A stretch of DNA of 19,581 nt, taken from assembly GCA_937877765.1 (NCBI GenBank), contig CALGBN010000414.1, positions 1 to 19,581 of the forward strand, read 5' to 3'. Origin of the DNA: Candidatus Bathyarchaeota archaeon. GTDB lineage: Archaea; Thermoproteota; Bathyarchaeia; TCS64. The notes under the pieces were generated by a model, which saw only the letters and a list, made by a program, of their open reading frames with translations, was not told the DNA's origin and made no database searches. Shown one piece after another: positions 6,866 to 13,870 of this stretch. The translations under genes were made by a program, and so were the position numbers. Positions within the stretch are counted from its first letter, which is position 1, and each line of letters begins with the position of its first letter.

Positions 6866-6961
6866 ATCATCACAAGTAATCTGACGCTGCTGGACATTTA
6901 GCATCTGCGATCAATAGCAATCGTTATTCATCGACAGTGTCTTCGTCACGTGTAGAAGTTC

Positions 6962-6973
6962 TTAAATATATTC
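6962..6973 (+). promoter_or_regulatory. TATA box of the acyl-CoA dehydrogenase gene
   Basis: TTAAATATATTC predicts initiation near 6993. The leader would be 16 nt, containing AGGTG (6998-7002) 6 nt before TTG at 7009. A GTG at 7000 would fall inside this ribosome binding site. Confidence 0.6.
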
Positions 6974-7008
6974 TATGGTTTATCACATCAAATCAATAGG
7001 TGTTAAAA

Positions 7009-8217
7009 TTGGTTGATTTTTCATTCAGCGAGGAACAGGAGCTATTCCGTGAGGCAGTCAGGGAATGGCTCAGTAAGAATCTAACACTTGAGCAAGTGAG
7101 GGAGAACGATACAAATCATGAGCTACCCAAGAGCCTAATCAAAGGTATGGGTGATCTTGGATTGCTTCTCTTGACGCTCCCAGAGGAGGATGGAGGAAGT
7201 GACGCGGACTGGGTTACCGCCACTATTGGTGCAGAGGAGCTAGGGTACGCTGACATCAGCGTAGCCAGTCCTGTATTCTATCTTGTACAGGCAAGCTGGG
7301 GATACGTAATCAACAAACTAGCCTCTGAGACCGTCAAAGAGAAATACATCAGAAGAGCAGCAACAGGAAACGGCTTCATAGGCATAGGTGTCACTGAGCC
7401 CGGAGGTGGCAGTGACGTTGCAGGCTTCAAGACCACATTTAAACCAAATGCAGGTGGAGGCTGGAACATCAACGGAGAGAAATGCTATATCAGCGGTACA
7501 GCTGAAGCTGCAGAGATGGATGGCGGATACTTCGTCTCAGGATTCAACAACCGTGACGCAGGTCACAGGGGAATGACTGCTGCCTTTGTTCCTATCAACT
7601 ATGAAGGCGTTGAGATCACAAAGCGTTTCGATAACATGGGTAGGATGGCTATCAGTACGGGTGGATTCAAAATGACTGATGTAAATGTACCCGCAGATTA
7701 TCAGCTAGGTGAGACCAATAGAGGATTCTACTCCACGATGGAAGGTTTCGATGCTGCCCGTGTACTAGTATCTGCTAGTTGCATTGGTGCTGCTGAGCGA
7801 GCTATGAATCTTGGTATGGATTATATCAAGGAGCGTATGGCCTTCGGTCAGCCTCTAGCTAAGTATCAGGGAATACAGTTCGACTTGGCTGATATGGTGG
7901 CCCACCATGAAGCAATAAAGAGCCTAGTCTATAGGACCGCTTGGATGCTTGACAAGAAATACAATGAAGGATTTGATGCACTAGAGCTAGCGAAATACAT
8001 CAGCATGTGCAAGTATCTAGCTCCACATCATGCACTCGATACCTTCAGACGTGTTCTCTACTGGATGGGCGCATATGGCTATACTAAAGAGTGCCCACTA
8101 GAGATGGGAATGCGGGGAGTCATGAGCTACTGTATCGGTGCTGAAGGTTCAGCTAATATACAGAAGATCGTTATTGCTCGTGAAACAATGGGACGAGACT
8201 GGACTAAAACCAGATAA
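7009..8217 (+). CDS. Acyl-CoA dehydrogenase
   Basis: A flavoprotein of 402 residues (405 from GTG at 7000) that oxidises the alpha-beta bond of an acyl-CoA and passes electrons to an electron-transfer flavoprotein. Numbering from 7000: the helical N-terminal domain begins FSFSEEQELFREAVREWL, the ACAD signature GVTEPGGGSDVAG lies at 130-142 for FAD and substrate binding, the middle beta domain ends near 235, and the C-terminal domain has ERMAFGQPLAKYQGIQ at 278-293. The catalytic base is E382 in GAEGSANIQ, in the usual place near the C-terminus, so the enzyme looks active. TTG at 7009 is preferred since it follows an AGGTG site by 6 nt and gives the usual short MVDFS start. Chain-length preference is unclear; short-chain or branched acyl-CoA is plausible. 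No ETF or thiolase genes are adjacent. Confidence 0.93.
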   Translation: MVDFSFSEEQELFREAVREWLSKNLTLEQVRENDTNHELPKSLIKGMGDLGLLLLTLPEEDGGSDADWVTATIGAEELGYADISVASPVFYLVQASWGYVINKLASETVKEKYIRRAATGNGFIGIGVTEPGGGSDVAGFKTTFKPNAGGGWNINGEKCYISGTAEAAEMDGGYFVSGFNNRDAGHRGMTAAFVPINYEGVEITKRFDNMGRMAISTGGFKMTDVNVPADYQLGETNRGFYSTMEGFDAARVLVSASCIGAAERAMNLGMDYIKERMAFGQPLAKYQGIQFDLADMVAHHEAIKSLVYRTAWMLDKKYNEGFDALELAKYISMCKYLAPHHALDTFRRVLYWMGAYGYTKECPLEMGMRGVMSYCIGAEGSANIQKIVIARETMGRDWTKTR

Positions 8218-8226
8218 GCTTCCCTT

Positions 8227-8240
8227 CTTTCTTCTTTTTT
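8227..8240 (+). terminator. Oligo-T tract after the acyl-CoA dehydrogenase gene
   Basis: A pyrimidine-rich stretch ending in TCTTTTTT follows the stop at 8217 and precedes the prefoldin promoter, which fits an archaeal T-tract terminator. Confidence 0.4.
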
Positions 8241-8243
8241 CAG

Positions 8244-8255
8244 TTAAGTATTTAG
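8244..8255 (+). promoter_or_regulatory. Probable TATA region of pfdB
   Basis: TTAAGTATTTAG, centred about 37 nt before the ATG at 8287, predicts initiation near 8276 and an 11-nt leader. Confidence 0.4.
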
Positions 8256-8286
8256 CGTAGGCTAGTTGTTTAATCAGAGAATAAAC

Positions 8287-8646
8287 ATGTCTGGCATAGG
8301 ACAATTACCCCCACAAGTTCAAGAAAGACTGCAGCGTCTCCAGAACCTCCAGAACACACTACAGCAGCTAATGGTTCAGAAACAGCGTATAGAGATGGAG
8401 CAGATGGAGTCTGATAAAGCCTTAGAGACGCTAAAAACTACTGATGAAGGCAACAAGGTCTACAAGTCTGTTGGGGCTGTGCTCGTCGAGCGATCCAAGG
8501 AAGATGTTGTTAAGGAGCTTGAGGAGCGAAAAGATTTCCTCGATATGAGGCTAAAAGTCATCGTCAAACAGGAAGAAAAGACCCGCGAGAAGATGACAGG
8601 CATACAAGAGACACTTCAAAAAGAACTCGGTCTCCCTAGCCAGTAA
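8287..8646 (+). CDS. pfdB: Prefoldin subunit beta
   Basis: A 119-residue beta subunit of the hexameric chaperone prefoldin, which holds unfolded proteins in the cytoplasm and hands them to the thermosome. Two long heptad-rich helices form a coiled coil: one from LPPQVQERLQRLQNLQNTLQQL to the end of the LETLKT region, the other from VVKELEERKDFLDMRLKVIVKQEEKTREKM onward. Between them lies the conserved beta-hairpin segment TDEGNKVYKSVGAVLVERSKE, the beta-subunit signature (VYKxVGxxLV). ATG at 8287 gives the usual length; the seven extra codons from TTG at 8266 would begin upstream of the predicted transcript. The DHH phosphoesterase gene follows 41 nt downstream, in an order I recall from other archaea. 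Confidence 0.93.
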   Translation: MSGIGQLPPQVQERLQRLQNLQNTLQQLMVQKQRIEMEQMESDKALETLKTTDEGNKVYKSVGAVLVERSKEDVVKELEERKDFLDMRLKVIVKQEEKTREKMTGIQETLQKELGLPSQ

Positions 8647-8657
8647 AACCTAACTAG

Positions 8658-8666
8658 TTTATTATC
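8658..8666 (+). promoter_or_regulatory. TATA box of the DHH phosphoesterase gene
   Basis: TTTATTATC is centred about 26 nt before TTG at 8688, predicting a leaderless mRNA that starts at or next to the start codon. Confidence 0.5.
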
Positions 8667-8687
8667 ATTCATTATTGTTGATAATCC

Positions 8688-9653
8688 TTGCAGGAACCCG
8701 GCTTCATAGAGTACATCGGTAAATCAGTGGTAATCCTTGGTCATCATAACGCTGATCCTGACGCTGTGGGAGCCGCTCAAGGTGTAAAGGAGCTAATTGG
8801 GCAAATCAAACCAGATTTAGATGTACGTGTTGTGATGCCTGATGATATTAGTAAGCTATCTAGGCAGATCATCGATTTACTTGAGTTGGAAATCTCAGAG
8901 GGTTATTCTGGGGTCTTTGATACTATAGTAATAGTTGATTCTGGTGGACTAAACCAACTTGGTGAATGGGGTGATATCATCAAGGCACACAAGCAAGTAG
9001 TGATAGTTATTGATCATCATACCTTAGATGATGAGCTATCCCAATGCACGGATTTATTGATCCATGATGATCGGGCGAGCTCAGCCTCAGAACTAGTAGC
9101 TAAACTCTACAATCAACATGGAGTTACGCCATCAATAAACACCTCAAAGGCTTTACTGGCTGGGATCGTGTTTGATACAAAGTTCTTCTCAATAGGCTCA
9201 GCAAAGACATACGAGACAGTCTCAATTCTACTATCTAATATCGGGAACCTGTCACAGGTAATGACCTTATTCCAGACCGAGACCGAAATATCCGAAAAAA
9301 TAGCCCGCATAAAGACTGCTCAAAGATCCGAGATACACAGAATAAACGACTATATAATCGCCTTCAGCGAGGTAGGATCATATCAAGCATCAGGAGCAAG
9401 AGCATTAATCAGCCTAGGCGCAGACCTAGCAATAGTAGTTGGAAAAGAAAAGACAGGATTACGTGCCAGTCTTCGGTCAACTCAGAGTTTCTTTGATACA
9501 TCTCAGGTTCATTTAGGTGAGCTAGTTTCTGAGTACTCTAATGTTTTCAGTGGTTCTGGAAGTGGTCACCCAACCGCAGCTGGATATAATGGGTTAGGCG
9601 ATTATGATGAATTCAAGCAAGAATTATTGAAGATACTTTCTGAGCAACTATAG
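8688..9653 (+). CDS. DHH-family phosphoesterase (RecJ/NrnA-like)
   Basis: A 321-residue DHH/DHHA1 phosphoesterase, the superfamily of RecJ nucleases, NrnA oligoribonucleases and archaeal GAN-like proteins; Mn2+-dependent cleavage of short oligonucleotides or cyclic-dinucleotide products is expected. Metal-binding motifs are complete: GHHNADPDAVG at 18-28, D84 in IVDSGG, VIDHH at 107-111, and D163 in GIVFDTKFF. The C-terminal DHHA1 domain carries GSGSGHPTAAGYNG at 289-302, which grips the substrate. The start must be TTG at 8688: stops lie in frame just upstream at 8679 and 8682, and the next Met is about residue 50, beyond the first motif. The position of the TATA box implies leaderless translation from TTG. 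Nuclease and cyclic-nucleotide phosphodiesterase roles cannot be separated here. Confidence 0.9.
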   Translation: MQEPGFIEYIGKSVVILGHHNADPDAVGAAQGVKELIGQIKPDLDVRVVMPDDISKLSRQIIDLLELEISEGYSGVFDTIVIVDSGGLNQLGEWGDIIKAHKQVVIVIDHHTLDDELSQCTDLLIHDDRASSASELVAKLYNQHGVTPSINTSKALLAGIVFDTKFFSIGSAKTYETVSILLSNIGNLSQVMTLFQTETEISEKIARIKTAQRSEIHRINDYIIAFSEVGSYQASGARALISLGADLAIVVGKEKTGLRASLRSTQSFFDTSQVHLGELVSEYSNVFSGSGSGHPTAAGYNGLGDYDEFKQELLKILSEQL

Positions 9654-9681
9654 AAAAGAAAATCCAAACCCCTTTTCCGGT

Positions 9682-9700
9682 GTCAGAAACCCCCTCTGAC
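9682..9700. terminator. Hairpin between convergent genes
   Basis: GTCAGA (9682-9687) and TCTGAC (9695-9700) form a perfect 6-bp stem with loop AACCCCC, between the DHH and GMC stops. It could mark transcript ends from both sides, though no long T tract follows. Confidence 0.35.
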
Positions 9701-9716
9701 TGTGAATAAATCTGAG

Positions 9717-10994
9717 TTATTGTACTAGTTTAGCTGCCAGATACTTGGCCAACGCAACTATAGTCAACACTGGAGGCTTGCCCGGTGCCTCAGGGAAAAC
9801 ACTGCAATCACAAACATATAGACCAGATACCTCGGTCTCTAAATCGCTGTTTACGACTCGACCTATTCCTGCTGTACCCCCGGGGTGTCCTGCCCTTATA
9901 TGGGTCCTGAACACTGAATTGGGCTCTACACCTGCAGCCAACAATAGATCTTTAGATCTTTCGTGTCCTTTGTCTAGTTTATCCATATCTATCTTTGGTA
10001 CCGGCTTTACGAAAGAACCATCTGCAAATACCGTGCCGTTGGCTGTGTCCTTGGTTTTTGCCATTACTCCAATTAATTTACTTAACTTTAGAATAACGTG
10101 TTTCTTGGATAGTGGGATTCGGTCTGTGAGTAAATCAAGGGGGCCTTCCATTGTTGGTGATAATATATAGCCCTCCGAATCATGGAAATCATCAATTATT
10201 GTCGCCATACTTAACTCATTACTAAAGTCTGCGTCTTTCACTACGCCAAATGTGTTTACCAATGTATCAGCAAAAAGGTGACTACCCGCCTCTAACCCAG
10301 AGTTTAGCAAGATAACAGGGGTCCCCAAGCCTCCAGCTGCAAGTATTACTGTTTCGGCTTCTATTTCCTTCATGCCGTCTGGTGTACGTGTCCTTACTCC
10401 TTTTACCTGATTATCTTGGATTAGAATCTCCTCCACAAAATGATTTGTCAAAAGTTTTGCCCCATGCTTGTATGAATCGCCGATAAAATTTCGAGAAGTC
10501 CATTTAGCACCATAGATACACCCAAGAACACAGTTACCGCAGCCTCTGCACTTGGTGAAATCAATAAACTTGGGCATAGGCATGCAATTATATCCCAACT
10601 CTTGCGAGGTTTTCATCAGTAGTTTGGTTCTTACTCCCATGTTATCTTCTGGACACTCTACAATGTTAAGATCAGACTCAGCTTCAATAAATTCAGCCTC
10701 AAGATCAACACCATGTGACTTGAACTCAGCCTGCAAAGCTATCGTTCCATTCCCATAAGTTACTACCGATGAGCCGCCGACCATCTTTGTGCGCAGTATC
10801 TCAACATTGTCTTTGCTGAACTCTCCGGGGCTGAGGAAGCCGCCGGTATAAATTTTCAATGCGTTGAACTCTGTGCCTAGCTTGGGGTAGGCTCCTGCTT
10901 CTAGAATAGTCACTTTTTTTCCTTTTTTGGATAGTTCTCGTGCTATGGATGCTCCACCGGTTCCTGATCCAACAACAAGACAATCACAAGACAT
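9717..10994 (-). CDS. GMC-like FAD oxidoreductase with Fe-S-type cysteine motif
   Basis: A 425-residue flavoprotein. The N-terminus has the dinucleotide loop VVGSGTGGASIARELS with the acidic end of strand 2 (TILEAG), and MVGGSSVVTYGNG at 71-83 matches the flavin-contacting loop of GMC oxidoreductases. A cysteine cluster, KCRGCGNCVLGC (C149, C152, C155, C159), has 4Fe-4S ferredoxin spacing and is followed by YGAKW. The C-terminal part holds GHPGGTAGIG at 369-378 and GLYVCDCSVFPEAPGKPP at 391-408, the GMC C-terminal signature in degenerate form. It probably dehydrogenates an alcohol or 2-hydroxy acid and passes electrons through the cluster rather than to oxygen; that is inference. The ATG at 10994 has a TATA box that predicts a leaderless transcript. 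The substrate is unknown. Confidence 0.87.
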   Translation of the reverse strand: MSCDCLVVGSGTGGASIARELSKKGKKVTILEAGAYPKLGTEFNALKIYTGGFLSPGEFSKDNVEILRTKMVGGSSVVTYGNGTIALQAEFKSHGVDLEAEFIEAESDLNIVECPEDNMGVRTKLLMKTSQELGYNCMPMPKFIDFTKCRGCGNCVLGCIYGAKWTSRNFIGDSYKHGAKLLTNHFVEEILIQDNQVKGVRTRTPDGMKEIEAETVILAAGGLGTPVILLNSGLEAGSHLFADTLVNTFGVVKDADFSNELSMATIIDDFHDSEGYILSPTMEGPLDLLTDRIPLSKKHVILKLSKLIGVMAKTKDTANGTVFADGSFVKPVPKIDMDKLDKGHERSKDLLLAAGVEPNSVFRTHIRAGHPGGTAGIGRVVNSDLETEVSGLYVCDCSVFPEAPGKPPVLTIVALAKYLAAKLVQ

Positions 10995-11013
10995 GAATGA
11001 GATATCTTTGACT

Positions 11014-11025
11014 GGATATAAAAAA
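11014..11025 (-). promoter_or_regulatory. TATA box of the GMC oxidoreductase gene
   Basis: TTTTTTATATCC on the minus strand, about 25 nt before the ATG at 10994. This spacing places initiation at the start codon, so the mRNA should be leaderless. Confidence 0.65.
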
Positions 11026-11085
11026 CATCTACAAAAACTGTAATACCTTACAGGAATGGGTTTGGTTAGCCTATTTGCATTATAT

Positions 11086-11105
11086 TATAGAGTAAACTAT
11101 ATTAT
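11086..11105 (+). promoter_or_regulatory. ECF operon promoter with TATAG/CTATA inverted repeat
   Basis: TATATTAT at 11098-11105 predicts initiation near 11127 and an 18-nt leader with an AGGGGAG Shine-Dalgarno (11132-11138), 6 nt before GTG at 11145. An inverted repeat, TATAG (11086-11090) and CTATA (11097-11101), overlaps the TATA box and could bind a regulator, but the arms are short and AT-rich. The leader is too short for a known riboswitch. Confidence 0.4.
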
Positions 11106-11144
11106 CCTAGAGGGGTTCAATATCCGAGTTCAGGGGAGACTGCA

Positions 11145-12878
11145 GTGGCGCTAATTGAAGTCAAAGACCTAAGCTACACATACCCACAGGCAGAACAACC
11201 CGCCATAAAGAACATCAACCTAGAGATCAACCAAGGCGAGTTCATACTACTCACAGGACCAAGCGGCTGCGGAAAAACAACTTTCTGTAGAACCCTGAAC
11301 GGACTGATACCCAAGTTCTACAATGGCGAGATGACGGGAAAAGTTATCGTAAATGGCTTAGATACCGCCGATCATAGCACCATGGAGTTAGCTCAACACG
11401 TAGGACTCATTTTCCAGAACCCAGACAACCAGATATTTGCACTCACTGTTGAGAAAGACATTGCATTCGGGTTGGAAAACCTCGGGAAATCAAAGCCTGA
11501 GATGTATAAAGAGATAGACTGGGCAGCCGAAGTAACAGGCATACAAGAGTTACGACATAGGGCAACCCATGAACTTTCTGGGGGTCAAAAACAGCGACTT
11601 ACCATCGCATCCGTCTTGGCTATGCATCCAAAGATAATCGTAATGGATGAGCCTACCAGCTTCCTTGACCCTGTTGGCGCTGAGCATATATTTGATGTTT
11701 TGAATCAGCTGAACCAAGAGCTTGGCATCACGATCATAATCATAGAGCATAGGATCGATATAGCCGCGAAATACGTAGACCGTATAATCGTATTTGACCG
11801 TGGCGAGGTACGTAGTGATGGCTCTCCTGAAGAGATCCTATCAAACGAGGACACCCGACTCTTAGGTGTCGGTATACCCAGAATACTAACTTTAGCGAAG
11901 CGCCTGAAAGACGAGGCAATTTTTGATAATAATCCCTTAACCGTTGACCATTTTTACGACAAGATATGCACTGTAATACAGCCAGCATCAAACAAGAACA
12001 TAAAACCACCATTTGATCTAGATGAACTATCAGGAGAATACCATCACAAACCACTAATTGAGATAAGTGATCTCTATTTTGATTACCCGGGAAATGTCAC
12101 CGCGTTACAAGGCGTTAATCTAACGATACATGATGGAGACTATGTTGCCATAATGGGTGAGAACGGAGCAGGTAAGACCACGCTGGTAAAACACTTCAAC
12201 GGACTTCTAAGACCAAAATCAGGCAACATACGGTTCATGGGAGAAGACATAAAGGACAAGAGCGTCGCCCAGCTAGCAAGAAAAATTGGTCTCGTTTTCC
12301 AGAACCCTGATGATCAATTATTCGAGGAAACCGTTGAGAAAGAGATCAGCTTTGCATTACATAACTTTGGCATAAAGGAATCATTGATTGAGAAACGGGT
12401 GAACTGGGCGCTAAACCTCCTCGATATTGGAAAATACAGGGAAAAGAGTCCATTCGCTTTGAGTGGAGGTGAACGAAAACGAGTAGCCTTAGCCAGTGTA
12501 CTTGCATGGGACCCAGATGTACTTGTGCTGGATGAACCTACCATTGGTCAAGATTATGGTCAAAAGGAACGTCTACGCCACTTCCTGATGCAGTTAAGAA
12601 CACAGGGAAAGACCGTCGTGATTGTAACTCATGATGTTGAGTTTGTGGCTGAAAGCCAACCTCACATTGTCTTGATGGCTGACGGTAACGTAGTGACCGA
12701 GGGAAGTACCAAACAGATAATGACAACCACAGAGGCACTAGCACGGTGCAGCGTGGCTCAACCCGAGATCACTCGATTATTCACTAGATTAGCTGATTAT
12801 GGGTTGCCCAATGACGTCGTCGATGTTGATGAGGCATACGACTTGTTGAATAGGAAAATCAGGGAGGCGAGAAAATGA
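11145..12878 (+). CDS. ECF transporter ATPase, two fused ABC domains (EcfA-EcfA')
   Basis: A 577-residue protein joining two ABC ATPase domains, each complete. Domain 1 (about 1-245): Walker A GPSGCGKTT at 38-46, Q-loop Q91, LSGGQ at 144-148, Walker B with catalytic E169 in MDEPT, switch H202. Domain 2 (about 303-540): GENGAGKTT at 338-346, Q386, LSGGE at 439-443, E464 in LDEPT, H496. The FQNPDNQ and FQNPDDQ Q-loops are typical of energy-coupling factor ATPases. It would pair with EcfT at the membrane to drive uptake of a vitamin or metal bound by an S component. GTG at 11145 has AGGGGAG 6 nt upstream. The stop overlaps the ecfT start by 4 nt. The C-terminal tail (about 540-577) is of no known fold. 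No S-component gene is nearby. Confidence 0.93.
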   Translation: MALIEVKDLSYTYPQAEQPAIKNINLEINQGEFILLTGPSGCGKTTFCRTLNGLIPKFYNGEMTGKVIVNGLDTADHSTMELAQHVGLIFQNPDNQIFALTVEKDIAFGLENLGKSKPEMYKEIDWAAEVTGIQELRHRATHELSGGQKQRLTIASVLAMHPKIIVMDEPTSFLDPVGAEHIFDVLNQLNQELGITIIIIEHRIDIAAKYVDRIIVFDRGEVRSDGSPEEILSNEDTRLLGVGIPRILTLAKRLKDEAIFDNNPLTVDHFYDKICTVIQPASNKNIKPPFDLDELSGEYHHKPLIEISDLYFDYPGNVTALQGVNLTIHDGDYVAIMGENGAGKTTLVKHFNGLLRPKSGNIRFMGEDIKDKSVAQLARKIGLVFQNPDDQLFEETVEKEISFALHNFGIKESLIEKRVNWALNLLDIGKYREKSPFALSGGERKRVALASVLAWDPDVLVLDEPTIGQDYGQKERLRHFLMQLRTQGKTVVIVTHDVEFVAESQPHIVLMADGNVVTEGSTKQIMTTTEALARCSVAQPEITRLFTRLADYGLPNDVVDVDEAYDLLNRKIREARK

Positions 12879-13669
12879 GTCTCCTTGAAAGCCTACGATT
12901 CACACGCGGCGACACAGTAATTCATAACCTTGATCCAAGAGTCAAATTCCTCATGACGCTAGTGTTTTTCAGCGTCTCGGTAATGTTTATGGATATAGTG
13001 CCATTGTTACTGGTTTTCGTTGTTCAGATTCCACTGGTTTTCCTAGCCAAGGTCACCAATGAATGGTTCAAGAGCATCAAAGGCGCAGGTTTCATCGCAT
13101 CTTTCATCTTCGTGACCAACATGATTAGCTTCTACTACTTCAGAAGCGGGGCACTCACATGGGACCTTGTTGAATACAGCCTCGCACTTACCATGCGTTT
13201 CATCGTACTGGTAACCAGCTTTAGCCTGTTCTTTATTACAACATCCCCCGATAAACTAAGCTTAGCACTTGAAAAAGCCAGAATCCCCTACGAGTTTAAC
13301 TTTGCATTCATCACGGCTATTCGATTTGTACCTGTTTTAGCTGATGAGGCTCAAACCATAATGGATGCTCAGCGTTCACGTGGCTTGGAGCTTGATAAGG
13401 GAAACTTCTTGACCCGTATCAAGAACTATATTCCAATATTATTGCCTTTGATTATCAATAGCATAAGGCGTAGTCTTGAGCTTGCTGAAGCGATGGAGTC
13501 AAGGGCTTTTGGAGCTACAGAAAATCGTACGAATCTTTACGAGTTGAAGATGAACAATATTGATGTTATGGTATTGGTTGTGTCGGTAATTTTATTGGTT
13601 TTAGCCGTATATGCGAAGTTATATTTACCGCCTTTCCCGAGTTTATTGGGCAATGGACCAGTTTTTTAG
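12875..13669 (+). CDS. ecfT: ECF transporter transmembrane protein EcfT
   Basis: A 264-residue integral membrane protein of the EcfT/CbiQ family, which couples ATP hydrolysis by the two ATPase domains to the substrate-binding S component. Hydrophobic helices lie at about 25-57 (one or two), 73-88, 103-122, 184-195 and 232-250. The cytoplasmic coupling region carries the two Arg motifs of the family as AQRSRG at about 165-170 and ESRAFGA at about 208-214, which contact the ATPases. The N-terminal HNLDPRVKFLMTLVFF segment is typical. ATG at 12875 overlaps the ATPase stop as ATGA, a sign of translational coupling. Without an S component the transported vitamin or metal cannot be named. Confidence 0.92.
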   Translation: MSLLESLRFTRGDTVIHNLDPRVKFLMTLVFFSVSVMFMDIVPLLLVFVVQIPLVFLAKVTNEWFKSIKGAGFIASFIFVTNMISFYYFRSGALTWDLVEYSLALTMRFIVLVTSFSLFFITTSPDKLSLALEKARIPYEFNFAFITAIRFVPVLADEAQTIMDAQRSRGLELDKGNFLTRIKNYIPILLPLIINSIRRSLELAEAMESRAFGATENRTNLYELKMNNIDVMVLVVSVILLVLAVYAKLYLPPFPSLLGNGPVF

Positions 13670-13745
13670 GCTGAAAATCAATTATTGTTCTTATTCTAAA
13701 ATTCTAATAATTTGTCTTGATTACAAGTATTTATGAAAGAGTATG

Positions 13746-13754
13746 TTTATATTC
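13746..13754 (+). promoter_or_regulatory. TATA box of the AbrB-PhoU gene
   Basis: TTTATATTC predicts initiation near 13776, giving a leader of about 95 nt. A weaker site (ATTTTAGTC near 13824-13832) could give a shorter leader. Confidence 0.5.
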
Positions 13755-13778
13755 GAGCAATTAGGATAAAAAACGAAT

Positions 13779-13848
13779 AATGACCATAAATACAATCGAT
13801 TGTTGTTTCTATTACAGTCTCGATTTTAGTCAAAGAATAAGGGTCATT
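13779..13848 (+). promoter_or_regulatory. Structured leader of the AbrB-PhoU gene
   Basis: AATGACC (13779-13785) and GGTCATT (13842-13848) form a 7-bp inverted repeat, enclosing the perfect 12-bp palindrome ACAATCGATTGT (13792-13803). If transcription starts near 13776 the RNA could fold with its 5' end paired 12 nt before the Shine-Dalgarno (GGTGA, 13861-13865). As DNA, the palindrome could be an operator. The gap from 13670 to 13870 otherwise shows no gene. Confidence 0.4.
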
Positions 13849-13870
13849 GAATATCAAATTGGTGAATATT

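Noticed and set aside
6866..6904. Thirteen-residue N-terminal extension of the saccharopine dehydrogenase-like protein
   Set aside because: The Rossmann fold begins at the internal Met; the extension has no family counterpart and no ribosome binding site.
7000..7008. GTG start for the acyl-CoA dehydrogenase
   Set aside because: It is part of AGGTG, 6 nt before TTG at 7009, and too near the predicted transcription start to have its own ribosome site.
11106..11144. Riboswitch upstream of the ECF genes
   Set aside because: The predicted leader is only about 18-35 nt, too short for thiamine, cobalamin or other known classes, and no conserved core is seen.
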